A DNA stretch of 64,000 nt from JBGTFE01 sp049799955. GTDB lineage: Bacteria > Acidobacteriota > Blastocatellia > Pyrinomonadales > Pyrinomonadaceae. The stretch's first letter is position 1. Each line of letters opens with the position of its first letter. Location of the stretch: positions 1-64,000 of the forward strand of contig JBARIW010000066.1 of assembly GCA_049799955.1 (NCBI GenBank), in the 5' to 3' direction. The notes under the pieces are model-generated. The model saw only the letters and a list, made by a program, of their open reading frames with translations. It searched no databases and was not told the DNA's origin. Positions 49,813-59,883 of the stretch are shown one piece after another. The translations under genes and the position numbers were made by a program.

Positions 49813-52227
49813 ATGAGAATGCGTTCTTTTTCTCACGCTTTTTTGTGCGTGATGGTTTTATTTTTAGTTTCCGCGCAGCTAGCGTCCGCCAAAGACGAAT
49901 GGATAAATGTTCGCTCGAAAAACTTTTTCCTCATCGGCAACGCGAGCGATAAGGAAATGCGGCAGGTGGCGACGAGGCTCGAACAGTTTCGCGAAACTTT
50001 TCGTCTGGTTTTCGCGCGCACCAAATTAAACACAAGTATTCAAACAAACGTCGTCGTTTTCAAAGATGATGCGTCTTACAATCCTTTCCGCCCGAAACGC
50101 GCCGACGGGAAACCGGACGAATTTGTTGCCGGATATTTTCAGTCCGGCGAAGACTTAAACTACATAACGATTGGACTCGGCGGCAAAGGCGAAGATGCTT
50201 ACAGCGTTATTTTCCACGAATACGTGCATTTCATTATCAACACGAACTTCGGGCGCTCGGAAGTTCCGACCTGGTTTAACGAGGGTTTAGCCGAATATTA
50301 CAGGACATTTAAAATCGAAAACGACCAGAAAGTAACGCTCGGCGATATTCAGAGTAATCATCTTTATCTGCTTCAACAAACTCCGTTAATTCCGCTCAAG
50401 GATTTTTTCGAGGTCAATGGCTACACGCTGCTTCAACAGGGAAATCATTCGCGCGGTATTTTTTACGCGCAGGCTTGGGCTTTGATTCATTACCTGATTC
50501 AGGGAAACAATGGCGCAAATACCGACGGTATGAACAAGTTTCTCAACCTTGTGATGAACGATGTCGAGCCGGAAAAAGCGTTTCAGCAGGTGTTTCAGAT
50601 GGATTACGCGGCGATGGAAATCGTGCTGAAAAAATATGTCGCGCAGCGCAAGTTTCAGACATCAATCGTAACCTTTAAGAACAAGCTCGTTTTCGACACC
50701 GAGATGACGACCGTTGCGCTTTCCGAAGCCGAAGCCAATGCTTATCTCGGAGATTTGCTCTATCACACGCACGAATACGACAATGCCGAAACCTACCTGC
50801 AAAAATCGCTCGCGCTCGACCCGGATTCGGCGATGGCAAATACGTCGCTCGGTCTGGTGAAAATGCGCGACCGGAAATTTGACGAGGCGAAAAAACATCT
50901 GGAAAAAGCGATGGCGGGCAACCAGAAAAATCATTTCGTCTATTACAACTACGCTTATATTCTGAGCCGCGAAGGCATGGACGAATTCGGCTACATCGCA
51001 AAATTCCCGGCGGAAACCGCGAAAAAAATGCGCGATGCTTTGCAGAAAGCGATTGAGATAAAACCCGATTTTACCGAAAGCTATCGCCTGCTCGGATTTA
51101 TCAACCTGGTCAACAACGAAAATCTCGACGAGTCGTTAGTATTTTTGAAAAAAGGCTTGGAGTTTCAGCCGGGCAATCAGGATTATGCTTTGCTCGTCGC
51201 GCAGATTTATCTGCGACAGGAAAAATACGCCGAATCGAAAGAAATCGCGGAGAAAATCGTCAAAACCGCAGCGGAAGGCGGACAGCGCGCAATGGCGCAA
51301 AATCTGCTGGATTCAATCAGGAAATACGAAGAAGCCAAAGCGCAATACGATAAACAGATAAAAGATTTGGAAGACAAAGGCATAAAGCCGCCGGTTTTGA
51401 AAAAGAAAAGCGAACTGACGGAAGCCGAGCTTGCGAAGATAAAAGAGAAAAACGAGATAAACAGTCTCAACGGGATGATTGCCGAACCGCTCGCGGGTGA
51501 ACAGCGCGTCGTCGCGCGCGTCGAAAAAATCGTCTGCGCGCGAGGCGAAATTAGTTACACAGTCAAAACCGACACGGAAACTATGCTGCTTTCGAGCAAA
51601 GATTTTTTAAGCGTGCAGATGATAGCAATGGTCAAGGAAGCCGAAAATCTGCAAGTCGGCTGCGACGCGAAGATGTCGGACATTTTAACGGTTATCACAT
51701 ATCTGCCGGGCGCGAACGCGAAGACAAAATCAAAGGGCAAAGTTATTTCCTTTATTTTCGTGCCGAATTTTTTCAAATTGAAAACCGACGAAGAGATTGC
51801 CAAAGAGGCGAAAGTTTACGTCGTCGAAGAAGAACCGCAAACCGAAGCCGACCCGAACCAGCAAGCCGAGATGGAAAAACAGCGCCGCGAAGGAATTCTT
51901 AACGCTCTCAAACAAGCTTTGCGAAAGCCGCAGGAAGGCGAAAAACGCGAAATCGGAATTATCGAAAAAATAGAATGTTCCGGTCAGAGTATGTTTTTCT
52001 ATGTCAAAACCGAAACTCAGACCTTAAAGCTTCAGGGAGACCCGAAAACCGTCAAATTCGCGGTATTTACATCCGACATCATCCAGATGCAAATGGGCTG
52101 CGGCGCAAAAATGCCGAACATTCCGGCGGTAATCACCTATAAAACCTCGGATTTCCGTTTAACCGATACGGCGAAAGGCGATTTAATCGCCGTCGAATTT
52201 GTGCCGAAGAGTTTTAAATTAGAGTAA
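49813..52227 (+). CDS. Exported DUF1570-type gluzincin peptidase with TPRs and a duplicated C-terminal domain
   Basis: An 804-residue protein with a signal peptide ending near LASAKD. The peptidase-like domain contains FHEYVHFIIN near 135 and WFNEGLAEYYR near 157, so zinc ligands His, His and Glu and the catalytic Glu are all present, in contrast to the M1-like protein at 10332. TPR helices cover about 300-520. The end holds two related domains of about 95 residues (about 560-655 and 710-804), each with a VEKI/IEKI strand, a YTVKT or YVKTETQT strand, GCxAKMxxIxxVITY and a final VPNFFKL/VPKSFKL. The substrate is unknown. Confidence 0.83.
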   Translation: MRMRSFSHAFLCVMVLFLVSAQLASAKDEWINVRSKNFFLIGNASDKEMRQVATRLEQFRETFRLVFARTKLNTSIQTNVVVFKDDASYNPFRPKRADGKPDEFVAGYFQSGEDLNYITIGLGGKGEDAYSVIFHEYVHFIINTNFGRSEVPTWFNEGLAEYYRTFKIENDQKVTLGDIQSNHLYLLQQTPLIPLKDFFEVNGYTLLQQGNHSRGIFYAQAWALIHYLIQGNNGANTDGMNKFLNLVMNDVEPEKAFQQVFQMDYAAMEIVLKKYVAQRKFQTSIVTFKNKLVFDTEMTTVALSEAEANAYLGDLLYHTHEYDNAETYLQKSLALDPDSAMANTSLGLVKMRDRKFDEAKKHLEKAMAGNQKNHFVYYNYAYILSREGMDEFGYIAKFPAETAKKMRDALQKAIEIKPDFTESYRLLGFINLVNNENLDESLVFLKKGLEFQPGNQDYALLVAQIYLRQEKYAESKEIAEKIVKTAAEGGQRAMAQNLLDSIRKYEEAKAQYDKQIKDLEDKGIKPPVLKKKSELTEAELAKIKEKNEINSLNGMIAEPLAGEQRVVARVEKIVCARGEISYTVKTDTETMLLSSKDFLSVQMIAMVKEAENLQVGCDAKMSDILTVITYLPGANAKTKSKGKVISFIFVPNFFKLKTDEEIAKEAKVYVVEEEPQTEADPNQQAEMEKQRREGILNALKQALRKPQEGEKREIGIIEKIECSGQSMFFYVKTETQTLKLQGDPKTVKFAVFTSDIIQMQMGCGAKMPNIPAVITYKTSDFRLTDTAKGDLIAVEFVPKSFKLE

Positions 52228-52238
52228 AACAAGCAAAG

Positions 52239-52318
52239 TAATTGGTAATTAGTAATTGGTAATTAGTAATTGGTAGCAAGAAATTTCTTTCCTATCACCT
52301 ATTACCTATCACCTATTT
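52239..52318. repeat. Heptamer array AATTGGT/AATTAGT with partial inverted arm
   Basis: Left: AATTGGT and AATTAGT alternate every 7 bp from 52240. Right: CCTATCA and CCTATTA alternate every 7 bp to 52318. The arms are only partly complementary, so this copy shows the alternating word rule more than the hairpin. It reaches the stop of the DsbD-N gene. Confidence 0.8.
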
Positions 52319-52771
52319 CACGTTCGCCGTCAGCGTTATTTCCTTCGATTTCGGCGGAAAACAAACCTCGTTGGTGCAAGCCTGATATTTGACGACGGCG
52401 CGGACTTTTATCGTATTTCCTTTAAAATTCGCCGGAACGTTTACGCTAAAAGTAAAGGTAACGCGACCTTCGTAAACATTGATTGTATTTTCGGAAAACT
52501 CGAATTTGCGATTTGTGCCGCGCGGGTAATTCACTCCGCCGAATTTCAGTCCCGCGCCGCTTAATTTGATGGTTGTCGGAATATAATATTCGCCGCTCGG
52601 TCGATTTGAATTAACGTGCAGATTGCCCGGAATGCTCATCACGATTGTGCCGCGCGTCGAACCGCCGCGCTTGACCGCCGGAATTGAGCCGCTGATTGTC
52701 TGCGCGTTCGTTTCCGCGACTGAAAAGAGCGCGAACGCAAAAAACAAAACTGTAAATATAATTTTTTTCAT
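52313..52771 (-). CDS. Exported DsbD N-terminal-domain-like protein
   Basis: A 152-residue protein with a signal peptide ending near TNAQT. The beta-sandwich ends with VKYQACTNEVCFPPKSKEITL, the two-cysteine motif of the DsbD alpha domain, the periplasmic part of the thiol-disulfide reductase DsbD. The membrane and thioredoxin parts are absent, so it is a stand-alone domain that might take electrons from another carrier. I start at the ATG at 52771 rather than 52780. Confidence 0.8.
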   Translation of the reverse strand: MKKIIFTVLFFAFALFSVAETNAQTISGSIPAVKRGGSTRGTIVMSIPGNLHVNSNRPSGEYYIPTTIKLSGAGLKFGGVNYPRGTNRKFEFSENTINVYEGRVTFTFSVNVPANFKGNTIKVRAVVKYQACTNEVCFPPKSKEITLTANVK

Positions 52772-52780
52772 AATTGTCAT

Positions 52781-53293
52781 TTATTTTAGCCGAAAGCTTT
52801 CCAATGTTTCATCGACGCGATTTTGATATTCTGCCAGAAAATCCTGCAAAACCGAAATTTTCAATTCGTAAACCTTTTTACCATTTTCGCTCCCGATTAT
52901 TTTATAAAATTTATACGCAGAGACGTTTTCAAGGGTTTCTTCGCTTTTAATCAAACAAATTTTCCCGTCGCTGTCCGGCAGAATTTCGCCCGTGGTTTTT
53001 GCTTCTTCGCAAACCGCATTAAAGCTTTTATCATCAAAAACGCTGACGAAAATTTCTGCCTGATTCATATTTTCCGCGTTTTCGCCCGTTCCGAAATTTT
53101 TCGAATACGCCTCGAACGCATAGCCCGATTCATTGTTTACCGGGTTGATAAAACCTTCGGGCTTAACGATAACGAATTCGTCCGTCTCAATCGTTTCGGA
53201 TTCAAAAGCCTGTCCTGCGGCTTTTCGCACCCGCGAGGAAATATAAAACAGAGTCGCGCCGAAAGCGACGATGATAAGAAGGTAAAAAATCAT
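52781..53293 (-). CDS. Membrane-anchored protein of unknown function
   Basis: A 170-residue protein with one N-terminal helix (FYLLIIVAFGATLFYISSRV) and an acidic outer domain with EFVIVKPEGFINPVNNESGY, then two cysteines (AVCEEA, KICLIK). A final helix contains FLAEYQNRVDETLESF. The pattern is that of a short stress- or lipoprotein-like alpha/beta domain I cannot name. It immediately precedes the DsbD-N gene and probably shares its transcript. Confidence 0.62.
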   Translation of the reverse strand: MIFYLLIIVAFGATLFYISSRVRKAAGQAFESETIETDEFVIVKPEGFINPVNNESGYAFEAYSKNFGTGENAENMNQAEIFVSVFDDKSFNAVCEEAKTTGEILPDSDGKICLIKSEETLENVSAYKFYKIIGSENGKKVYELKISVLQDFLAEYQNRVDETLESFRLK

Positions 53294-53303
53294 AAGTTTT
53301 ATC

Positions 53304-54463
<1,160 letters not shown>

Positions 54464-54567
54464 TTTAACTTAATAAAATCAGATGCGAAAAACGAGTTTT
54501 GCCGTTTGCTGAATTAACAAGATGCAAGTGCGGGCGCGCCTGTGCTAAACTGCTAGGCAAATTTCGT

Positions 54568-55488
54568 ATGAAAAAATCTATACTGAACAGTTTACCGGCA
54601 AGCGCTAAAATTGCGTTGATTATTCTGCTCGTCGTCGTCGTGGTTTGCGGTTGGTGCGGGAAACGAATAAAAGAACGCTTCTGGGACAAGAATGAGCCGA
54701 ATGTTACAAATCAGGCTCCGAATAATCCGTCGCAAAATCCGTCCGCGCCCGTTTCGAACGAACAGGCGCAGGCAATTTATCTGGCGCTCGGAAATCCGTC
54801 GAACGCGAACACTTCCGACCCGAATAATTATTTGCTGGTAAATAATTTCATGGTCATTTCCTATAACCGCGACCGCGCGATTCCGAACTGGGTGTCGTGG
54901 CGCGTAACGAAAGCAGATATGGGAAAACTCGACCGCGTCGATTCGTTTCGTCCCGACGACCGAATCCCGAAAGATTGGGGACGCGTTACGCCGACCGATT
55001 ACACGGGAAGCGGTTTTGACCGCGGGCACGTCTGCCCGAACGCCGACCGCAACGGAAGCTCGGACGCGATGGCTTCGACTTTTGTGATGACGAATATGAC
55101 GCCGCAGACGGGCGATTTGAATCGCGGTCCGTGGGAAAGGCTCGAATCCTACCTGCGAACTCTTGTAACGCGCGGCAGCGACGTTTATATCGTCGCCGGA
55201 GTTTACGGCGATAAGGGGAAAATAAAGAAAAAAGTTACCGTTCCGACCAATAGTTGGAAAATTGCCGTCGTCGTTCCGACAGGTAAAGATATTTCGGCGA
55301 TTGACGAAGACACGCGCATCATCGTCGTCGATATGCCGAACGTCAAAGGGATTATGAACACCGACTGGCAGAAATTCCGCGCGACTGTCGCCGACATCGA
55401 GCAGAAAACCGGCTACAAATTTCTCTCGACTCTGCCGCAGAATTTGCAGACCGCGCTCAAAAATAAAAAGGATAATATCGACGACTGA
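54568..55488 (+). CDS. Membrane-anchored DNA/RNA non-specific endonuclease
   Basis: A 306-residue nuclease of the beta-beta-alpha-metal (NucA/Serratia) family. The TM helix IALIILLVVVVVCGWC near residue 20 and an Asn/Pro-rich linker precede the catalytic domain. FDRGHVCPNADRNG at about 150-162 holds the DRGH general-base His, and FVMTNMTPQTGDLNRGPW supplies the magnesium-binding Asn. It cuts DNA and RNA without sequence preference outside the inner membrane. No immunity protein is next to it. Confidence 0.92.
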   Translation: MKKSILNSLPASAKIALIILLVVVVVCGWCGKRIKERFWDKNEPNVTNQAPNNPSQNPSAPVSNEQAQAIYLALGNPSNANTSDPNNYLLVNNFMVISYNRDRAIPNWVSWRVTKADMGKLDRVDSFRPDDRIPKDWGRVTPTDYTGSGFDRGHVCPNADRNGSSDAMASTFVMTNMTPQTGDLNRGPWERLESYLRTLVTRGSDVYIVAGVYGDKGKIKKKVTVPTNSWKIAVVVPTGKDISAIDEDTRIIVVDMPNVKGIMNTDWQKFRATVADIEQKTGYKFLSTLPQNLQTALKNKKDNIDD

Positions 55489-55524
55489 AACTTTGACGAT
55501 TTTGCCGCGTAAGATTCCAACATT

Positions 55525-56091
55525 ATGAAAAGAAATTTATTTGCAATAATCCTGAGCTTATTCATTTTTCAAGTCGCGATGGCGCAGCAACCGACGCCGA
55601 CACCGACAACCTCGCCCGTAAAAGAAGCGAATCCGGCTGACGTTTCTTCGATTGACGCGATTATGAAAGCCGTTTACGACGTGATTTCGGGCGACGCCGC
55701 GCAGAAACGCGATTGGGACAGGTTTCGCTCGCTTTTTCACCGCGACGCGCGGCTGATTCCTTCGGGCAAAAATCCTCGAACGGGCATGACCGGCGCGCGC
55801 GCATACACTGCTGAACAATACATTACAGGCTCCGAGCCTCTGATGGAAAAGGAAGGCTTTTTTGAAAAGGAAATCGGGCGGCGCACCGAAATTTACGGCA
55901 CAATGGCGACGATTTTCTCCACCTACGCTTCTTATCACAAACCGGACGACAAAGAACCGTTCGAGCGCGGCATCAACAGCTTTCAGCTTCTCTTCGACGG
56001 CAAACGCTGGTGGGTAATGAACATTTACTGGCTCGGCGAAACAAAGGAAAATCCGATTCCAAAGCAGTACTTAAAAACAAAGAAAAATTAA
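55525..56091 (+). CDS. Exported NTF2-like protein (second copy)
   Basis: A 188-residue protein with a signal peptide ending near VAMAQQ and a Thr/Pro linker. The NTF2-like domain is seen in SIDAIMKAVYDVISGDAAQK, DWDRFRSLFHRDARLIP, and the last strands NSFQLLFDGKRWWVMNIYW. Its role is unknown. A terminator-like hairpin follows. Confidence 0.8.
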   Translation: MKRNLFAIILSLFIFQVAMAQQPTPTPTTSPVKEANPADVSSIDAIMKAVYDVISGDAAQKRDWDRFRSLFHRDARLIPSGKNPRTGMTGARAYTAEQYITGSEPLMEKEGFFEKEIGRRTEIYGTMATIFSTYASYHKPDDKEPFERGINSFQLLFDGKRWWVMNIYWLGETKENPIPKQYLKTKKN

Positions 56092-56108
56092 CTAAGAATC
56101 CAAAGAGG

Positions 56109-56187
56109 ATTTAGCCACGAATTACACTAATAACACAAATTATTTATTTTCTTTCATTTGTGTTATTAGTGTAATTCGTGGCTAAAT
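56109..56187. repeat. 32-bp perfect hairpin of the GCCACGAA type
   Basis: Arms 56109-56140 and 56156-56187 are exact complements, loop 15. The right arm ends two bases before the SRPBCC start codon and contains an alternative GTG start at 56178. Confidence 0.92.
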
Positions 56188-56189
56188 TT

Positions 56190-56651
56190 ATGGCTGAACA
56201 CATTCTGACGCGAAGTTTAACGCTCGATTTGCCGATTAAAATGGTGTTCGATTTTTTCGCTGACGCCGGAAACCTCGAACGCATCACGCCGCCGGAATTA
56301 AAATTTCACATCACCACGCCGCAGCCGATTGATATAAAAAAAGGCGCTTTGATTGATTACGAACTAAAGCTGCGCGGCTTTCCCGTCAAATGGCAAACCG
56401 TAATTTCCGTCTGGAATCCGCCTTTCGAATTTGTCGATGAAGCGCTGAAAAGCCCGTATAAGCAATGGATTCATCGCCATACTTTCACGGAAATCGAAAA
56501 AAATAAAACTTTGATTGAAGACGAGGTTAAATATCGTCTGCCGCTCGAACCGCTTGGAGATTTGACGCACTGGTTTGTGCGGCGCGAGCTTGATTATATT
56601 TTCGACTTCCGGCAAAAACGCGTAACGGAAATTCTACAACCCGCCGATTAG
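56190..56651 (+). CDS. SRPBCC-fold protein (copy 2)
   Basis: A 153-residue protein with TRSLTLDLPIKMVFDFFADA, ERITPPELKFHI, then strands with YKQWIHRHTFTEI and a C-terminal helix beginning DYIFDFRQKRV. It is a paralogue of 7507-7959, with the same length, PP-rich loop and HRHxF/HKHII position. The start at 56190 lies directly behind the hairpin arm, so the transcript's ribosome site is inside the stem. The ligand is unknown. Confidence 0.78.
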   Translation: MAEHILTRSLTLDLPIKMVFDFFADAGNLERITPPELKFHITTPQPIDIKKGALIDYELKLRGFPVKWQTVISVWNPPFEFVDEALKSPYKQWIHRHTFTEIEKNKTLIEDEVKYRLPLEPLGDLTHWFVRRELDYIFDFRQKRVTEILQPAD

Positions 56652-56732
56652 AAAAAAGTATTGGAAAATTTCCGAAAGCAGGTTATATTAAATCCAAGCT
56701 TTACAACAACTAAATTAAAACCGGAGGCTAAT

Positions 56733-57860
56733 ATGTTTGGTATTGCAATTCTGGATGTAGTTATCGGAATGGTTTTTATATACCTGCTGCTGAGTTTGGT
56801 ATGCTCTACAATAAACGAAATAATCGAAGCATTTGCGAATAAACGCGCCGAATTTCTTCTACAGGGAGTAAAAGACCTTTTAAACGACAGCGATGGAACG
56901 GGTTTAACGGCAAAGCTTTACGAGCACCCGCTGGTAGCCGCGCTCATACAAAAAAGACACAGTCCTAAGCCGTTGAATCCTTCTTATATTCCGGCTCGAA
57001 ATTTTGCGCTTGCCTTAATGGACATTGTCTCGGAAGCCGGTAAGGACAAAAAATCCGGCTCAGCCGGCGCGACACCGACGCGGGCGCTTCCTGCTTCAAT
57101 CGTTGTTAATACCGCGCCGGCTTCTACAAAAACAGCTGTTGCTTCGCCTCCGGCAATCACATCGCCGTTAGAAGGCTTCCGCGAAACAGTTGCAAATTTC
57201 GACAATGAAGATATCAGGAAAGCGCTTTTACCACTGATTGATGCGGCAGGCAGCGACGCCGCCAAAGCGCGTGAAAATATCGAGAACTGGTTTAACAGCG
57301 GAATGGATAAAGTTTCCGGCTGGTATAAACGCCGCTCGCAGATAATTATTCTCATAATCGGATTTATCGTGGCGATATTTCTTAATGCCGATTCAATCAG
57401 CATCAGTAATCAGCTTTGGCACGATAAGCCGTTGCGCGATTCGCTGGTCGCTGCCTCCGAGGAAGCGGTCAAGAATAATCCTACCGAAACAAATACGGTT
57501 GTCGCAGCGTCGGAGTCAGTTCAAACGTCATGCAAAGGTAAAGAGAAAAAAGGCATATGCAGCGATGAATGTCTGAAAAACGTAAATTTGCCCGAATGCA
57601 GGCTCGACAAAAATCTTAAAAGAATCGAGAGCTTGGGTGTGCCGATTGGCTGGAGCGGAAGTCCTCTCCTGTCAGGTCCTGACGGAGATTTGTGGGGCTG
57701 GCTTTGGAGCTGGATAATGAAGCTTTTCGGATTGGTGATTACAGCGTTTGCCCTCTCTTTAGGCGCGCCGTTCTGGTTTGATTTACTCAATAAATTTGTG
57801 GTCATTCGCTCGACCGTCAAGCCGCGCGAGAAAAGCCACGAAGAACCGTCAAAAGACTAA
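56733..57860 (+). CDS. Conserved membrane protein of unknown function
   Basis: A 375-residue protein with GGAGG at the right distance before the ATG at 56733. TM1 (AILDVVIGMVFIYLLLSLV) leads into STINEIIEAFANKRAEFLLQ, a pattern I recall from conserved membrane proteins in many phyla. A soluble region follows, then TM2 (IIILIIGFIVAIFLNADSIS), a Cys-containing loop (CKGKEKKGICSDECLKN) and TM3 near 340, closing with GAPFWFDLLNKFVVIRS. The function is unknown. Confidence 0.75.
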   Translation: MFGIAILDVVIGMVFIYLLLSLVCSTINEIIEAFANKRAEFLLQGVKDLLNDSDGTGLTAKLYEHPLVAALIQKRHSPKPLNPSYIPARNFALALMDIVSEAGKDKKSGSAGATPTRALPASIVVNTAPASTKTAVASPPAITSPLEGFRETVANFDNEDIRKALLPLIDAAGSDAAKARENIENWFNSGMDKVSGWYKRRSQIIILIIGFIVAIFLNADSISISNQLWHDKPLRDSLVAASEEAVKNNPTETNTVVAASESVQTSCKGKEKKGICSDECLKNVNLPECRLDKNLKRIESLGVPIGWSGSPLLSGPDGDLWGWLWSWIMKLFGLVITAFALSLGAPFWFDLLNKFVVIRSTVKPREKSHEEPSKD

Positions 57861-57865
57861 AGCGC

Positions 57866-57914
57866 AAAGATGAAAAAGTTGATGGAATATACCTCAACCA
57901 ACTTTTTCATCTTT
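57866..57914. terminator. Bidirectional hairpin terminator
   Basis: A perfect 16-bp inverted repeat (57866-57881 and 57899-57914), between convergent genes and overlapping the stop codon of the MBL gene. Confidence 0.8.
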
Positions 57915-58734
57915 AAAATCCAATCCATTCGGTCGGCTGTTTGGGATATGAAAGCGTAATTTTTGTTTCAGCTTTGAAAAGCGGGTTGCGCATTTGCAAA
58001 GCGGTTTCCGCCATAAGGCGCGCCAGATGCGGTTCGTTTGCCCGCTGCGAAAGATGCGCGAGGACGATGTGGCGAGCCGCGCCGTCAAATTCGAGCGTCA
58101 GCCATTCGGACAAATCTTCGTTCGATAAATGACCGTTGCGCGAGAGAATTCTCTGCTTCAATTCCCAGGTGTAAACCGGACAGGCGCGAAGCATATCGCG
58201 GCTGTGGTTTGATTCGATGACGATGCCGTCGCAGTTTTGGAGCTTTTCTTTAATAAGCGTCGTAATGCAGCCGAAATCCATCAGCGTCGCGACTCTGATG
58301 CCCTGAAATCCGGCGACGAAGCCGAAATTGTCAGCCGCGTCGTGCGGAACTGAAAACGGCTCGAAATCGATGTCGCCGATGCGGAAATTCTTGCTCGATT
58401 CAATCTCGACGGTTCTGTTTTTTACTACTTCATGACGTTTTCCGGCTTCGTCGTTCTGACGTTTCGTGTCGCGCAAATACGCTTCCTTCGTCTCGCCCGA
58501 AATATAAACCGGGCAATTTACCGATTTGAGCAGAACGCGCAAGCCGCCCGCGTGGTCAGAATGTTCGTGCGTGATAAGAATCGCGTCCAATTTCGCGCAG
58601 TCTTCGCCGACTTCGGCGAGCCGCCGCAAAGTTTCCTTCGCGCTCAAGCCGCAGTCAACCAGAACTCTTGTTTTTTCGGTGCAAATCAGGACGGAATTTC
58701 CCGTCGAGCCGCTGCCGAGAACCGTAAATTTCAT
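57913..58734 (-). CDS. WalJ/YycJ-type metallo-beta-lactamase-fold hydrolase
   Basis: A 273-residue cytoplasmic enzyme. MKFTVLGSGSTGNSVLI opens the fold. ITHEHSDHAGG holds the HxHxDH metal ligands, VPHDAADNFGF and the late VLAHLSQRANEPH the other histidines. The YycJ family is a predicted 5'-3' exonuclease or phosphoesterase linked to the WalRK regulon in Firmicutes; the role here is not known. It follows the 86-residue membrane protein by four bases. Confidence 0.88.
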   Translation of the reverse strand: MKFTVLGSGSTGNSVLICTEKTRVLVDCGLSAKETLRRLAEVGEDCAKLDAILITHEHSDHAGGLRVLLKSVNCPVYISGETKEAYLRDTKRQNDEAGKRHEVVKNRTVEIESSKNFRIGDIDFEPFSVPHDAADNFGFVAGFQGIRVATLMDFGCITTLIKEKLQNCDGIVIESNHSRDMLRACPVYTWELKQRILSRNGHLSNEDLSEWLTLEFDGAARHIVLAHLSQRANEPHLARLMAETALQMRNPLFKAETKITLSYPKQPTEWIGF

Positions 58735-58738
58735 TCGT

Positions 58739-58999
58739 TTAAATAGTTTGCTGTTTCCTTCCGGTAAACAACGAGATAACGCTTATCAATAAACCGAGAA
58801 ATATTATCGCACACCCGAAAATAGCTACATAACCGGAAAGCATCGCATTATCAAATCCGCGCGCCATCGCGCCGATTCCCGAAGTTTCGCTGCTTATCAT
58901 CGCAGCCAGGATTACGCGAAGAAAATATTGAGAACCGACGCTGCCGGCGAGGCACAAAACAAACCCGATAAAAGTCAGGATAACTGAAATTATTTTCAT
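58739..58999 (-). CDS. Small membrane protein of unknown function
   Basis: An 86-residue protein with two membrane helices (ISVILTFIGFVLCLAGSVGS and YVAIFGCAIIFLGLLISVIS) and a short loop between them. It ends four bases before the MBL hydrolase start, so the two are probably expressed together. No family recognised. Confidence 0.65.
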   Translation of the reverse strand: MKIISVILTFIGFVLCLAGSVGSQYFLRVILAAMISSETSGIGAMARGFDNAMLSGYVAIFGCAIIFLGLLISVISLFTGRKQQTI

Positions 59000-59085
59000 A
59001 TTTTTTAATTGTCAGAGTTTTTCCGAGAGCGTAAAAAATATAACACACTTTGCGGATTTTGCCCGAATCAGCTTGAAAATCCCGC

Positions 59086-59883
59086 TCATTTTTTGTCTTC
59101 AAACTTCGGGCGCAGAGCCGTTCCCATCACGCGCACAATCAGCGATTCGGGGACAAAATTGACGAAATTTGCCAGAAGATAATTTTTCCAGCCGGGAATG
59201 ACCTTGATTTTTCCGCTTTTCGCCGCCGCGATTGCCGTTTCGACGACTTCTTCGGGCGTTTGGATTCCCTTTTTGAACATCGCGCTTCTCACGTCCGATT
59301 TTATATCCGCCGCGTCGAAAAATCCGGTATCGACCGGACCGGGACAAAACGCGCTGACGTTGATGTTGAACGGGCGATTTTCCCCGGCAATCGCCTCAGA
59401 AAACGAACGGACAAAAGCCTTTGTCGCCGCGTAAGTCGCCATAAAAGGAATCGGCTGAAAGCTTGCCGTCGAAGCGACGTTGATAATCGTTCCGCTTCGA
59501 CGTTCGCGCATTTTTTGCAGATAACGATGCGTTAAAGCGACGAGCGCGGAAATATTCAGATTTATCATTTCAAGCTCGCGTTCGAGTTCGAGCCGCGCAA
59601 AGTCGCCCATCGAGCCGAATCCGGCGTTGTTTATCAGCCATTCGATTTCCATTTCGTGTTTTTCGGTTTCTTCAAAAAGACGCTTATCGGCTTCAAATTC
59701 ATTTAAATCGAGCGCGACATAATGCGCCGTGATTTTGTGTTTGAGCATCAGTTCGTCGCACAATTCGTGAAGCTTTTTTTCCGAGCGCGCGACCAGAACG
59801 AGATTGTGTTTTTCTTCAGCTAATTTTCGCGCAAACGCTTCGCCGATGCCGCCCGACGCGCCCGTGATGAGTGTAACTTTCAT
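59086..59883 (-). CDS. Short-chain dehydrogenase/reductase (SDR)
   Basis: A 265-residue oxidoreductase of the classical SDR type. TGASGGIGEAFARKL is the NAD(P) site, NNAG the structural motif, and NVAST...YAATK gives the catalytic Ser-Tyr-Lys set. A C-terminal tail with PGWKNYLLANFVNFVPESL may touch membranes. The substrate cannot be read from the sequence. Its start overlaps the stop of the M50-like gene (ATGA at 59880-59883). Confidence 0.9.
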   Translation of the reverse strand: MKVTLITGASGGIGEAFARKLAEEKHNLVLVARSEKKLHELCDELMLKHKITAHYVALDLNEFEADKRLFEETEKHEMEIEWLINNAGFGSMGDFARLELERELEMINLNISALVALTHRYLQKMRERRSGTIINVASTASFQPIPFMATYAATKAFVRSFSEAIAGENRPFNINVSAFCPGPVDTGFFDAADIKSDVRSAMFKKGIQTPEEVVETAIAAAKSGKIKVIPGWKNYLLANFVNFVPESLIVRVMGTALRPKFEDKK

